From positions 1 to 43,043 of the forward strand of contig JAJRUT010000084.1 in NCBI GenBank assembly GCA_024277655.1: a stretch of 43,043 nt of DNA, in the 5' to 3' direction. The stretch's first letter is position 1. Every line of letters starts with the position of its first letter. Source of the stretch: Deltaproteobacteria bacterium (GTDB taxonomy: Bacteria > Desulfobacterota > Desulfobulbia > Desulfobulbales > SURF-16). The position numbers and the translations under genes were made by a program. The notes under the pieces were generated by a model. That model ran no database searches. It saw nothing but the letters and a program-made list of their open reading frames with translations, and was not told the origin of the DNA. This document shows positions 26,123 to 34,380 of this stretch, one piece after another.

Positions 26123-26997
26123 AAAATGATCTCCGTGCCAATCCCTTCCCGGGTAAAGGTTTCAAGAAGCAGGGCATGGGGAATACGACCATCTATGATA
26201 TGGGCCTTACCAACGCCACCTTTTATTGTCTTAATACAGCAGCCTATTTTAGGGATCATGCCACCGGTAGCCGTGCCGGACTCTATAAGCCCCTGGGCCT
26301 TTTGCAGGTTCATGGATGAGATAATCTCCCTGGCCTCATCAAGTACCCCCTCAACATCGGTAAGGAGCACCAGTTTCTCAGCCTTTAACTCCTCGGCAAT
26401 GGCCCCGGCGACAAAGTCGGCATTGATATTATAGGCCAGCCCCTCCTCCCCCACACCCACGGGGGCTACGACCGGAATAAAATCCTTGGTATCCAAAGTC
26501 AGAAGCACCTCGGGATTGACATGGGTGACTTCACCCACCCGGCCAAGATCAATAAGTTCAGGTGGCGCATCCTCCACCTCCTTCATAATCTTCATTTTTC
26601 TGGCCTGAATCAGATCACCATCCCGACCAGAAAGACCGATGGCACGCCCACCATGGAAGTTAATCAGACCAACAATTTCCTTGTTGACCTTGCCCACCAG
26701 AACCATCTCAACCACATCCATGGTTTCGCCGTCAGTAACACGCATACCATCGATATAATTTGATTGAATATTCATCTTCTTGAGAAACTGATTGATTTGC
26801 GGGCCACCGCCATGGACAATCACCGGGTTGATGCCGATATACTTCATCAGGATAATATCCAAGGCAAAATTTTTCTTCAGATTCTCATCAACCATGGCGT
26901 GGCCGCCATATTTAATGACCACAGTTTTACCAAAAAACTCTTTAATGTACGGTAGAGACTCAATAAGAATCTCCGCCGTTTCACGCCCTTCACGCAT
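26119..26997 (-). CDS. argB: Acetylglutamate kinase
   Basis: 292 residues. It phosphorylates N-acetylglutamate. The amino-acid-kinase phrases VVIKYGGHAM, VHGGGPQIN and LTDVEGVLD are intact, and the C-terminal KIGCCIKTIKGGVGKAHIIDGR region fits the hexameric, arginine-sensitive form with its extra N-terminal helix (residues 1-20), suggesting feedback control by arginine. GGGAGAG lies just ahead of the ATG at 26997. First gene of the arginine cluster, divergent from lptA. Confidence 0.97.
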   Translation of the reverse strand: MREGRETAEILIESLPYIKEFFGKTVVIKYGGHAMVDENLKKNFALDIILMKYIGINPVIVHGGGPQINQFLKKMNIQSNYIDGMRVTDGETMDVVEMVLVGKVNKEIVGLINFHGGRAIGLSGRDGDLIQARKMKIMKEVEDAPPELIDLGRVGEVTHVNPEVLLTLDTKDFIPVVAPVGVGEEGLAYNINADFVAGAIAEELKAEKLVLLTDVEGVLDEAREIISSMNLQKAQGLIESGTATGGMIPKIGCCIKTIKGGVGKAHIIDGRIPHALLLETFTREGIGTEIIL

Positions 26998-27051
26998 GCA
27001 TCTCTCCCCCCATCAAAACTCGCTGCAAATGGTTATAAATTTTCTAATCCC

Positions 27052-27094
27052 TCCACCACGGATAACATAGGCACCTCGCACAAAACGTGGTGGA
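27052..27094. promoter_or_regulatory. 9-bp inverted repeat in the argB leader region
   Basis: TCCACCACG (27052-27060) and CGTGGTGGA (27086-27094) are perfect inverted repeats with a 25-base spacer. GGATAA / TTATCC (27060-27065 / 27096-27101) offers an alternative, overlapping pairing. It lies 55 bases ahead of argB on its sense strand. It may be an operator or a leader RNA structure; no family identified. Elsewhere in this 413-base gap AATGAA-ATG-TTCATT (27129-27143) is a small palindrome. Confidence 0.4.
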
Positions 27095-27213
27095 CTTATC
27101 CCTGGCAGCGGCATCTTTTTATGCCAATAATGAAATGTTCATTCGAAAAACCTCTCCCGCCAAACCTCAAAGCTTACCATAAAGTGACACCATGGGGCGA
27201 AAAAAGACGTTTT

Positions 27214-27242
27214 ATGTCACACAACACCCTGTTTACTATAAT
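27214..27242 (+). promoter_or_regulatory. Candidate sigma-70 promoter for the lptA-rapZ operon
   Basis: A perfect TATAAT (27237-27242) preceded after 17 bases by ATGTCA (4 of 6 consensus). GTGACA / TGTCAC inverted hexamers (27184-27189 and 27215-27220) flank the -35 position and could be an operator. The leader to lptA would be about 160 bases. Confidence 0.45.
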
Positions 27243-27410
27243 AATTCATAGTTCCGTCAAGGGGATTTAACTATGGTTACCCGGTAAATCTATTAGAAAA
27301 AGGCTGAGTCCGGTCTTTTCCTCTTGCAATTTAGTTGCCACCAACTATCTTATTTCGAAACAAAGGGGAAACCAAACCTCCAACCATTAAAGCCTGTTTC
27401 AGGAAATACC

Positions 27411-27980
27411 ATGCTCTTCCCGAAAATCATCCTCGCCATCACCCTTTACTTTTTGGCCCTTTGCCCTCAGGCCTTAGCCGTTATGGATTTTAACAGTGAC
27501 ACCCCCATCTATGTCTCGGCAAACAAGATGGTCTCCCACGACAAGGAGAAAGCGGTTGTCTTTACGGGCAATGTCCAGGCCAAGCAGGGTGATATGATCA
27601 TCAACGCCGAGATGATGACGATCTACCACGGAGCCACAAAACAACCCGCCACAACAGCAAACAAAACCGCCTCCACCAAAATCGATAAAATTATCGCCAC
27701 CGGCAACGTGGAGATAATTCAAGAGGGGTTCGTTGCCACCGGCGACAGGGTGGAGTATCTCGCCAGCACAGAGATTGTCACCCTCACCGGCAATGCGAAA
27801 ATCATTCAGGATAACAACATGGTCACCGGTCATCAAGTGGCCATGGATCTGGCCAAAGGAACCACCACAGTGACCCCGAAACAGTGCGAAACAACCAGCG
27901 AAGCGGGGAGTAAGCCCGCTGTAAAACCCAAGGTTGAGATGTATTTTTATCCAAAGTCAGATAAGGCAGAAAGCAAATAA
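27411..27980 (+). CDS. lptA: LptA-type LPS transport periplasmic protein
   Basis: 189 residues from ATG 27411, which has AGGAAA 5 bases upstream and begins a clear signal peptide (ends PQALA). The mature part shows the OstA/LptA beta-jellyroll pattern: TPIYVSANKMVSHDKE, VVFTGNVQAKQGDMIINAE, then VEIIQEGFVATGDRVEY. LptA bridges the periplasm carrying LPS from LptBFGC to LptD. The location directly before lptB (1-base gap) supports the call although LptA sequences diverge widely. Confidence 0.88.
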   Translation: MLFPKIILAITLYFLALCPQALAVMDFNSDTPIYVSANKMVSHDKEKAVVFTGNVQAKQGDMIINAEMMTIYHGATKQPATTANKTASTKIDKIIATGNVEIIQEGFVATGDRVEYLASTEIVTLTGNAKIIQDNNMVTGHQVAMDLAKGTTTVTPKQCETTSEAGSKPAVKPKVEMYFYPKSDKAESK

Positions 27981-27981
27981 T

Positions 27982-28704
27982 ATGGCCAAACTGGAAACGC
28001 GAAATATTGTCAAGGAGTACAAGGGCCGCCGGGTGGTAGACCGTATCAACCTCAAGGTGGAGACCGGCTCGATCATTGGTATGCTCGGCCCAAATGGGGC
28101 GGGCAAGACCACAACATTTTACACCATTGCCGGATTTGTTCAGCCCACCAAAGGCCAGATCCTCTTGAACGATGAAGAGATCACCTCCCTCCCCATCCAC
28201 AAACGTGCTCTGCGCGGAATCTCCTACCTGGCCCAAGACCCCTCCGTATTTAAAAAATTAACAGTGGAGGAGAATGTCCGCATTATTCTGGAACCCCTTG
28301 GCATACCCAGGCAAGAGATTAAAACCCGCACTGAAGAGTTAATGCACGACCTTAAAATTGAATATCTTGCCAAAAACATGGGACACGCCCTGTCTGGTGG
28401 TGAACGGCGGCGAGTGGAGATTATGCGCGCCCTGGCGACAAAGCCTGAATTTATCCTTTTAGATGAACCATTTGCCGGTATTGACCCCCTGTCAGTGGCA
28501 GACCTACAGGAAATAATAAAAGAGCTAAAAGAGAAAGGACTAGGTATACTTATCTCAGATCACAACGTGCGGGAAACCCTTGCTGTCTGCGATTTTGCCT
28601 ACATCGTCAGTAGCGGAAAAATCCTGACAAGTGGTACGGCAACGGAAATTATTGACGACGATCTGGCGAGGAAAATGTACTTGGGCCAGACCTTTTCAAT
28701 GTAG
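27982..28704 (+). CDS. lptB: LPS export ABC transporter ATPase
   Basis: 240 residues from ATG 27982. Walker A GPNGAGKTT, ABC signature LSGGERRR, Walker B FILLDEPFAG and the switch His in SDHNVRET are all present; the GERRRVEI form of the signature is specific for LptB. It drives LPS extraction from the inner membrane with LptF/LptG, which are not in this window. Confidence 0.97.
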   Translation: MAKLETRNIVKEYKGRRVVDRINLKVETGSIIGMLGPNGAGKTTTFYTIAGFVQPTKGQILLNDEEITSLPIHKRALRGISYLAQDPSVFKKLTVEENVRIILEPLGIPRQEIKTRTEELMHDLKIEYLAKNMGHALSGGERRRVEIMRALATKPEFILLDEPFAGIDPLSVADLQEIIKELKEKGLGILISDHNVRETLAVCDFAYIVSSGKILTSGTATEIIDDDLARKMYLGQTFSM

Positions 28705-28824
28705 AACAAACAAGAGCGCCTAGGCGATTTTCACAGAAACTCTCCCAGTCATTGCCTTAACTCCTCAACCCCAACTGTCTGGAGAACAACACACCCAGAC
28801 TACAATGCAAACCATTTAAAGAAC

Positions 28825-30294
28825 ATGGCCCTTGAACTCCGACAAACCCTGAAACTGTCCCAACAACTGGTCATGACCCCCCAGTTGCAACAGGCCATCA
28901 AGCTGCTGCAACTGTCACGCCTTGAGCTTGCGGACACCATCACCCAGGAGATCGAACAAAATCCGGTACTTGATGACGACACACCGTCACTTAACTCAGA
29001 TCTTGCCCCCGGTCCGGATCAGGCCCCTGCCCCCGACCAGACCAACAAGGAACAATCCGACCACACCTCCGAAGTTGACATAGACAATAACTCCGAAATA
29101 CCTGAAATCAACTGGGCCGACTATGCCAACGAGTATGAACCAATATCCTCATATAACCCCAGGGGTTCAGATAGCGAAGAAACGGGTTCACGCCTTGACA
29201 TCCTCTCGGAAAAACCAAATCTTCTCTCCCACTTAAACTGGCAGCTCTCCTTTATCGAGACCAGCGAAGAGGAAGACGAAATCCTTGAGTCCATTCTCGG
29301 TAACCTGAACCAAAACGGTTTCCTTGAGGCCGAACTTGAAGAAATTGCCGAGCAAACAGGCTTTAGTGTTGATGAGGTTGATGATGCCCTAGAACTTCTG
29401 CAAAGCCTTGAGCCTTCAGGCGTTGGCGCCAGAAATGTCCAGGAATCCTTACTCCTACAACTCAAACGTTTAAACTTGGCAAAATCACTGCCCACCGAAA
29501 TCGTTAAAGACCACCTCCATTTCCTGGAAACAAAAAATTATATCGCCATCGCCAAGGCAACTCGTCACAAGGTTGAAGACGTTGTGGCTGCGGTCAACAT
29601 CATTATCGACCTTGACCCCCGCCCAGGTCAGGCCTATTCCAACGAAGAACCGCAGTACATCACCCCCGATGTCACCGTCCAAAAAATTGATGGCGAGTAC
29701 GTCATCCTCCAAAATAACGATGGTCTGCCAACCCTGAAAATAAGTGCCTATTACAGGTCGGTAATGCAGGACAAAAAGTCAACCCCGGCTGCAACCAGAG
29801 AATATATTCAGGATAAGGTCCGTGCCGCCCAATGGCTGATCAAGTCTATCCAGCAACGGCAACGGACAATATATAAGGTGGTTGAATCTCTTATTAAATT
29901 TCAATATGATTTCTTTGAAAAAGGTGTTGCCCATTTAAAGCCCCTAGTCCTACGGGATGTGGCTGAAGATATTGAAATGCACGAATCCACCGTCAGTCGA
30001 GTGACCAGTAACAAGTATGTGCACACGCCCCAGGGCACCTTTGAACTTAAATACTTCTTCAACTCGGCCATTGAACGTAAGGGCGGTGGCGAGGCCATGT
30101 CCTCCGAGTCTATCCGTCAGCAACTGAAACAGATTGTTGCCAAGGAAAATCCCGACAAGCCCTACTCAGATCTTGCCATATCCAAATTATTTGGCGATGA
30201 AAATATCAAACTTGCCAGGCGTACCGTTGCCAAGTACCGGGAACAGCTCGGCATTCTCCCATCCAAGTACCGCAAAAAACCCAAACTAAAATAA
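28825..30294 (+). CDS. rpoN: RNA polymerase sigma-54 factor
   Basis: 489 residues. Region I at the N-terminus is the Gln/Leu-rich activator-response helix (LRQTLKLSQQLVMTPQLQQAIKLLQ). An acidic region II follows (about residues 50-110), then the core-binding domain, the HTH (DIEMHESTVSRVTSNKYV), and the RpoN box ARRTVAKYRE near the C-terminus, which contacts the -24 element. It needs AAA+ enhancer-binding proteins; none is in this window. A 120-base gap after lptB contains a small GTCTGG/CCAGAC hairpin (28777-28800). Confidence 0.97.
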   Translation: MALELRQTLKLSQQLVMTPQLQQAIKLLQLSRLELADTITQEIEQNPVLDDDTPSLNSDLAPGPDQAPAPDQTNKEQSDHTSEVDIDNNSEIPEINWADYANEYEPISSYNPRGSDSEETGSRLDILSEKPNLLSHLNWQLSFIETSEEEDEILESILGNLNQNGFLEAELEEIAEQTGFSVDEVDDALELLQSLEPSGVGARNVQESLLLQLKRLNLAKSLPTEIVKDHLHFLETKNYIAIAKATRHKVEDVVAAVNIIIDLDPRPGQAYSNEEPQYITPDVTVQKIDGEYVILQNNDGLPTLKISAYYRSVMQDKKSTPAATREYIQDKVRAAQWLIKSIQQRQRTIYKVVESLIKFQYDFFEKGVAHLKPLVLRDVAEDIEMHESTVSRVTSNKYVHTPQGTFELKYFFNSAIERKGGGEAMSSESIRQQLKQIVAKENPDKPYSDLAISKLFGDENIKLARRTVAKYREQLGILPSKYRKKPKLK

Positions 30295-30295
30295 G

Positions 30296-30736
30296 ATGAA
30301 CCCACTCGACCCTGACCACGTTATTGCAAGCCTTAAGGCCCAAACAAAAAAAGAGGCCTTAGTCGAACTGGCAGCATTATTTCAGGACGTCGACCAGGAT
30401 CTTCTGGTGCAGAAGCTGATGGAACGGGAAAGCCTTGGCTCCACAGCCATTGTCAGCGGCATGGCCTTGCCCCATGCCAAAATAAGCGGAATTGACGACA
30501 TTTTAATTGCCGTTGGGCGTAGTGAAACCGGCATCCACTGGGCCGCCCAGGACGGACAACCCGTCCACCTGATCCTCCTTATGCTCGCCCACCCCAAGGC
30601 CTCTGCCAGCTACCTGCAAACCCTGGCAAGCCTCAGCCGAGTCCTTAGAAACAACGCCGACTGCTCACAGCTACAACACGCCAGCGACAACGATGAAATT
30701 TACAGAATTTTACAGGGATGCCTGCAATCGGCTTAA
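30296..30736 (+). CDS. ptsN: PTS IIA-like nitrogen-regulatory protein (EIIA-Ntr)
   Basis: 146 residues. The EIIA fructose/nitrogen domain is complete, with phospho-accepting His in MALPHAK and RESLGSTAI ahead of it. It follows rpoN by one base, as in many proteobacteria, but the usual hpf (ribosome hibernation) gene between the two is absent. No EIIB/EIIC here, so it should act in PTS-Ntr regulation rather than sugar uptake. Confidence 0.93.
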   Translation: MNPLDPDHVIASLKAQTKKEALVELAALFQDVDQDLLVQKLMERESLGSTAIVSGMALPHAKISGIDDILIAVGRSETGIHWAAQDGQPVHLILLMLAHPKASASYLQTLASLSRVLRNNADCSQLQHASDNDEIYRILQGCLQSA

Positions 30737-30744
30737 TAAACAAA

Positions 30745-30919
30745 CTAAACTTTCCCACTTGATGTATAGCCCGGTTGTTGTGAGGCTGTTTGCGATTCAA
30801 TGCAAAGTCGCTTCTTTTGAATTCAGGATTCAGCAGCCTGAATTGAAATAATACTTCACGCCCAGCAAGGGCATAAAACGACGACAACCCGTCAGTGTCG
30901 CACAAGTGGGAAAGTTGAG
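30745..30919. mobile_element. 175-bp MITE-like element with 8-bp target-site duplication
   Basis: Terminal inverted repeats of 17 bases (30745-30761 and 30903-30919, one mismatch; core AACTTTCCCACTTG) enclose 141 bases without a convincing gene. The octamer TAAACAAA occurs directly before (30737-30744) and directly after (30920-30927), the signature of a transposition event. The interior has a hairpin around TTGAATTCAGG / CCTGAATTGAA. An open frame crossing it on the minus strand is judged fortuitous. It lies between ptsN and rapZ; the parent transposon family is not identified. Confidence 0.85.
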
Positions 30920-30994
30920 TAAACAAAGTATTGTCCCGAAAAGAATATACGCCAGAACTGGGCAATCCAACCTGCACAAAAAAGAGAGCCTGCC

Positions 30995-31870
30995 ATGGTA
31001 GAAGCAACCACCCCCCAAACCATTCTAATTACAGGACTCGCCGGTTCCGGCAAATCCACCGCCCTTAACGTCTTCGAAGATATGGGCTATTACTGCATTG
31101 ACAATCTGCCCTGTTTTCTCATTGAAGACCTGGTCAACAAGACCACAAGCGGCTCAAAAAAGATCGCTAAACTGGCACTGGTTATGGATGGCCGGGATAG
31201 CTCATTCTTCTCATCCTTCAAAAACACCATTACCCTTCTGGAAAAAATGCGCGGTACGGTTACCACCTTTTTTCTCACCGCAGATGACGCTGTCCTTACC
31301 AGACGCTTTAGTCAGATGCGCCGGAACCATCCAACCCCCGACAACATGCCCCTAGCCCAGGCCATCGCCAACGAGCGCAGACGTTTTGCCGCCATCCAAC
31401 TTGACCAGCAACACACCATTGATACCAGCAATACCACCCCCACCATACTGCGAAACATTCTCCAAAAGTCCTGTGGCATCTCCTCCTGCGATCAACCCCT
31501 ACCAGTCACCCTGACCTCCTTTGGCTTCAAGCATGGCGTCCCCCCCGAGGCCGACCTGGTCTTTGATGTCCGCTTTCTACCCAACCCCTATTTTGAGACC
31601 AAACTTCGTGGCCGCACAGGCAAAGACCCGGAGGTGGCTGAATTTGCCCTGGCAGGCCAGGCCGGACAAGATTTCTTCAGCCATCTGCAACCACTTTTGG
31701 CCTTTTTAATCCCCCAATATCAACAGGGGGGTAAAATTTCCTTAACCATTGCCATCGGCTGTACCGGCGGCAAGCACCGCTCGGTGGCCGTAACAGAACA
31801 GCTATCTGGAGTCATTGCGGAGTTTAAGGTGGATCTGCATGTGAGTCATCGGGATATTGGCAAGGAATGA
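30995..31870 (+). CDS. rapZ: RNase adapter / nucleotide-binding protein
   Basis: 291 residues. Walker A GLAGSGKST (residues about 14-22), YYCIDNLP, and the C-terminal GCTGGKHRSV with DLHVSHRD define the RapZ (YvcJ/YhbJ) family, which binds nucleotide and, in enterobacteria, guides RNase E to the glmZ small RNA controlling glucosamine-6-phosphate synthase. Whether that RNA target exists here is unknown. Its separation from ptsN by the inserted element is unusual; its own AGAG-containing site precedes the ATG. Confidence 0.95.
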   Translation: MVEATTPQTILITGLAGSGKSTALNVFEDMGYYCIDNLPCFLIEDLVNKTTSGSKKIAKLALVMDGRDSSFFSSFKNTITLLEKMRGTVTTFFLTADDAVLTRRFSQMRRNHPTPDNMPLAQAIANERRRFAAIQLDQQHTIDTSNTTPTILRNILQKSCGISSCDQPLPVTLTSFGFKHGVPPEADLVFDVRFLPNPYFETKLRGRTGKDPEVAEFALAGQAGQDFFSHLQPLLAFLIPQYQQGGKISLTIAIGCTGGKHRSVAVTEQLSGVIAEFKVDLHVSHRDIGKE

Positions 31871-31916
31871 TGAGAGACTGTCAGGAGTTTACCCTTGAGG
31901 GCCCCTGTCACAATAA

Positions 31917-32807
31917 CTACTGCACCTTTCCCTCCATACCGGCAATAATTTCCTGTAACGCACCACTCTCAAACAAATAGGTGTTGCCACAAAATTCACA
32001 GCGAACCTCCACGCCATCCGGTTTTTCTTCCTTAAGCTTAAAAAGATCATCCTTATCAAGGGCAAACAGAGCCTGTTGCATCTTCTCTTCACTGCAGGAG
32101 CATTGATAGCACAGGTTTTGGCCCAAAAGAGCCCGGTGGGGGATTTCAGCCAAAAGAATCTCTAAAATATCAGCGGGGGTTTTACCTTCAGCAAGCAAGG
32201 CTGTTACTGAACCGAGCCGTTTGATGTTCGCTTCAAGGCTCAATATCAACGACTCATCGGCAGGGGGTAGAGATTGCACCAAAAAACCTCCAGCACTGAT
32301 AATCTGCCCGGCTTGATCCACCTGCACCCCTACACCTATAGCGGAAGGGGTCTGTTCGGACTCCGTAAGATAGAAGGCCACATCCTCGCCAATCTCACTG
32401 GTGTAGAGTTGCACAGTTCCCTCATAGTTCTGCTTTAGCCCGATGTCTTTGGTAACGGTAAGAAAACCAGCCTGCCCCAAACCCGTCGCCACATCAATAC
32501 AACTATCCTTCAAAGGCACATCGGCATGGGGATTTGCCACATAGCCCCGCACCTCTCCAGTGCAAAATCCCTCAGTCACAATCTTGCCCAGAGGGCCGTT
32601 ACCTTCAAATTTCAACATCACCCGCTGATCATCTTTCAGCAATGCTGCAAGAAGAACATTTGCCGTAAGGGCACGGCCTAGAGCCACCGTTGCCACCGGC
32701 CCCGTATCGTGCCTTCTGCACGCCTCAGCCACCAAATCGGTGGTAACACAGGCCAGGCAAAAAAACCTGCCATCACTGGAAATAACCCGCTGTAAATGAT
32801 CAGCCAT
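31917..32807 (-). CDS. hslO: Redox-regulated chaperone Hsp33
   Basis: 296 residues starting MADHLQRVISSDG at 32807, preceded by GTGGGG; an ATG 20 codons upstream is less likely. The C-terminal zinc switch is intact as C-x-C (QCSC) and C-x2-C (VRCEFCG). In reduced form the four Cys hold zinc; oxidation plus unfolding activates holdase activity. Its presence fits an anaerobe that meets oxidants. Convergent with rapZ. Confidence 0.95.
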   Translation of the reverse strand: MADHLQRVISSDGRFFCLACVTTDLVAEACRRHDTGPVATVALGRALTANVLLAALLKDDQRVMLKFEGNGPLGKIVTEGFCTGEVRGYVANPHADVPLKDSCIDVATGLGQAGFLTVTKDIGLKQNYEGTVQLYTSEIGEDVAFYLTESEQTPSAIGVGVQVDQAGQIISAGGFLVQSLPPADESLILSLEANIKRLGSVTALLAEGKTPADILEILLAEIPHRALLGQNLCYQCSCSEEKMQQALFALDKDDLFKLKEEKPDGVEVRCEFCGNTYLFESGALQEIIAGMEGKVQ

Positions 32808-32889
32808 AACAACCCCACAATTAATTAAAGGAAAAAGCGCGCAAACAGAAAGAGTAGCCCCCCGCAAACAAAAACGTCAACTACAGCTT

Positions 32890-33732
32890 TTACAAATCAC
32901 TGCCAACATCCACGGAGACAGGTCGACCGCTGAAAACTGCAGCCGTGCCACCAAGGGGAACCTGAACCTCACGATACTGCCACCTATACGCCGTCTCTGT
33001 TTCGGGCAGGGACGCGACAAGATCAGCAAACCCACGTTTATCATACATCCGAATCATACTGACAAGACCATCCCACAGCAGACACATGGGGATTAAAGGC
33101 ACAAAGAAGGTGAACAGTAATTTAAGAACACGTTTTTTTGAGCTTAACATGCCATTTCTGGCAAGGTTGGGAAATCCGTGGATAAACAGGGGGAAAAAGG
33201 CCTTAATACTACCAATAAACGGCTCGGCGATAAAAACAGCAATACCTCTTCTCTTGGCATCTGCTAAAAACAGGCGCGCCACATCAGGATCAAAATGATG
33301 AAAGGCGCTGAGCACCATCCGCATATCATGCGTGGGTGTTTCAGGGGGATAACGGAGATCTACACTATGACGAATCGGAGTCAACAGCCCAGAGTGCTGC
33401 TCACAGTTTTTTTGCATCACCATGGTCAGGGGATACAGATCGGAAACATAGATCCGAGGCGGGGTGTGGTCGCTTCGACAAATGGCATCTAAAAAGATAA
33501 CCGTGGACTCCCCGGAACCTGCGCCAAACTCCAAAATCCCAGTCACCTTGGCATCACTGCAAAACTGGATAAACATGGGAGCCAACACATCATACACCCC
33601 CGCATCACGAATAGCTTTCCCGAGTACCTCCAATATTGACTCGCGGATAAACGTAGGACATTTTGGCCAATCGTTAAATTCAAAGGTAAGTATTTTTTTT
33701 AAAACACTGGTCATCCCCACAACTATGGCCAT
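32890..33732 (-). CDS. Class I SAM-dependent methyltransferase-like protein
   Basis: 280 residues. Motif I is ILEFGAGSGEST (about residue 67), an acidic motif II follows strand 2 (IYVSDLYP), and SAFHHFDP corresponds to motif IV. The middle carries two hydrophobic stretches (AFFPLFIHGF and LLFTFFVPLIPMCLLW) suggesting membrane association. Start is uncertain: ATG at 33732 overlaps the phosphatase stop, ATG at 33714 does not, and neither has a good ribosome site. Substrate unknown. Confidence 0.7.
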   Translation of the reverse strand: MAIVVGMTSVLKKILTFEFNDWPKCPTFIRESILEVLGKAIRDAGVYDVLAPMFIQFCSDAKVTGILEFGAGSGESTVIFLDAICRSDHTPPRIYVSDLYPLTMVMQKNCEQHSGLLTPIRHSVDLRYPPETPTHDMRMVLSAFHHFDPDVARLFLADAKRRGIAVFIAEPFIGSIKAFFPLFIHGFPNLARNGMLSSKKRVLKLLFTFFVPLIPMCLLWDGLVSMIRMYDKRGFADLVASLPETETAYRWQYREVQVPLGGTAAVFSGRPVSVDVGSDL

Positions 33733-34283
33733 GGGGAAAGATCTACTATTTCACCATTACCCACCTTAATCTCCCTAAAGATAGACATAGGTTGATTTTT
33801 TTTATGTAAAATCAAACAACGGGCAACAATAAGATGGGTCACCAGGAGAATATTACCCGCATCATACGTCCGGGCAATTTTCTCCACCTGGGCCACGGCC
33901 CGACCCTGCACCTGATACAAATCTTCGCATCCAGCCACCTGAAAAAGATCAGGGCTGGCAAGCCAGGTGGGATATTCATCACCAAATTTTTCCCTGATTT
34001 CATCCTTAGTCAGACCATCCCAATGGGGCAGGTTTATATCAACAAGACCTTCGGCCTTATGGACGGGAATCTTGTTATTTGAAATAATTTCAGCTGTTTG
34101 CATAGTTCTTTGCAGAGAACCAGCGTAGATTGCCTGTAGCTTTAACTGCGACAGCTCAGGCCCGAGTGCTAAAATCTGCTCCTTGCCTTCTGCAGATAAC
34201 GGTTCAGCAGTACGACCAGCAAATTTGTTGTCAAGATTGGCCGGGGTCTTGCCATGCCGGATCATATAAAGATGGGGTGCCAT
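33723..34283 (-). CDS. Histidine phosphatase (phosphoglycerate mutase-like)
   Basis: 186 residues from ATG 34283 (MAPHLYMIRHGKT), with GCAGGT just upstream; a longer frame exists but lacks such a site. RHG with the phospho-His, the second Arg in GSLQRTMQTAE, and the His in LLVTHLIVAR are the family's catalytic residues. Relatives include alpha-ribazole phosphatase and GpmB-like enzymes; the substrate is not determinable, so no symbol is given. Confidence 0.88.
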   Translation of the reverse strand: MAPHLYMIRHGKTPANLDNKFAGRTAEPLSAEGKEQILALGPELSQLKLQAIYAGSLQRTMQTAEIISNNKIPVHKAEGLVDINLPHWDGLTKDEIREKFGDEYPTWLASPDLFQVAGCEDLYQVQGRAVAQVEKIARTYDAGNILLVTHLIVARCLILHKKNQPMSIFREIKVGNGEIVDLSPWP

Positions 34284-34380
34284 TGAATTACCTGCAAAAT
34301 GTCTTGCGAGAGGGAACTTGCTTGGAGTAAAGTGCATAGGTTTTTTACTCTAATAAACCTACTTTTAGGGGCATCATATC

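Noticed and set aside
28777..28800. GTCTGG/CCAGAC hairpin ahead of rpoN
   Set aside because: Six pairs with a 12-base loop and no T tract; too weak to call a terminator or a regulatory element.
30645..31007. Open frame of 120 codons on the minus strand across the MITE
   Set aside because: It runs antisense to the end of ptsN and through the entire inverted-repeat element, has no ribosome site and no recognisable domain.
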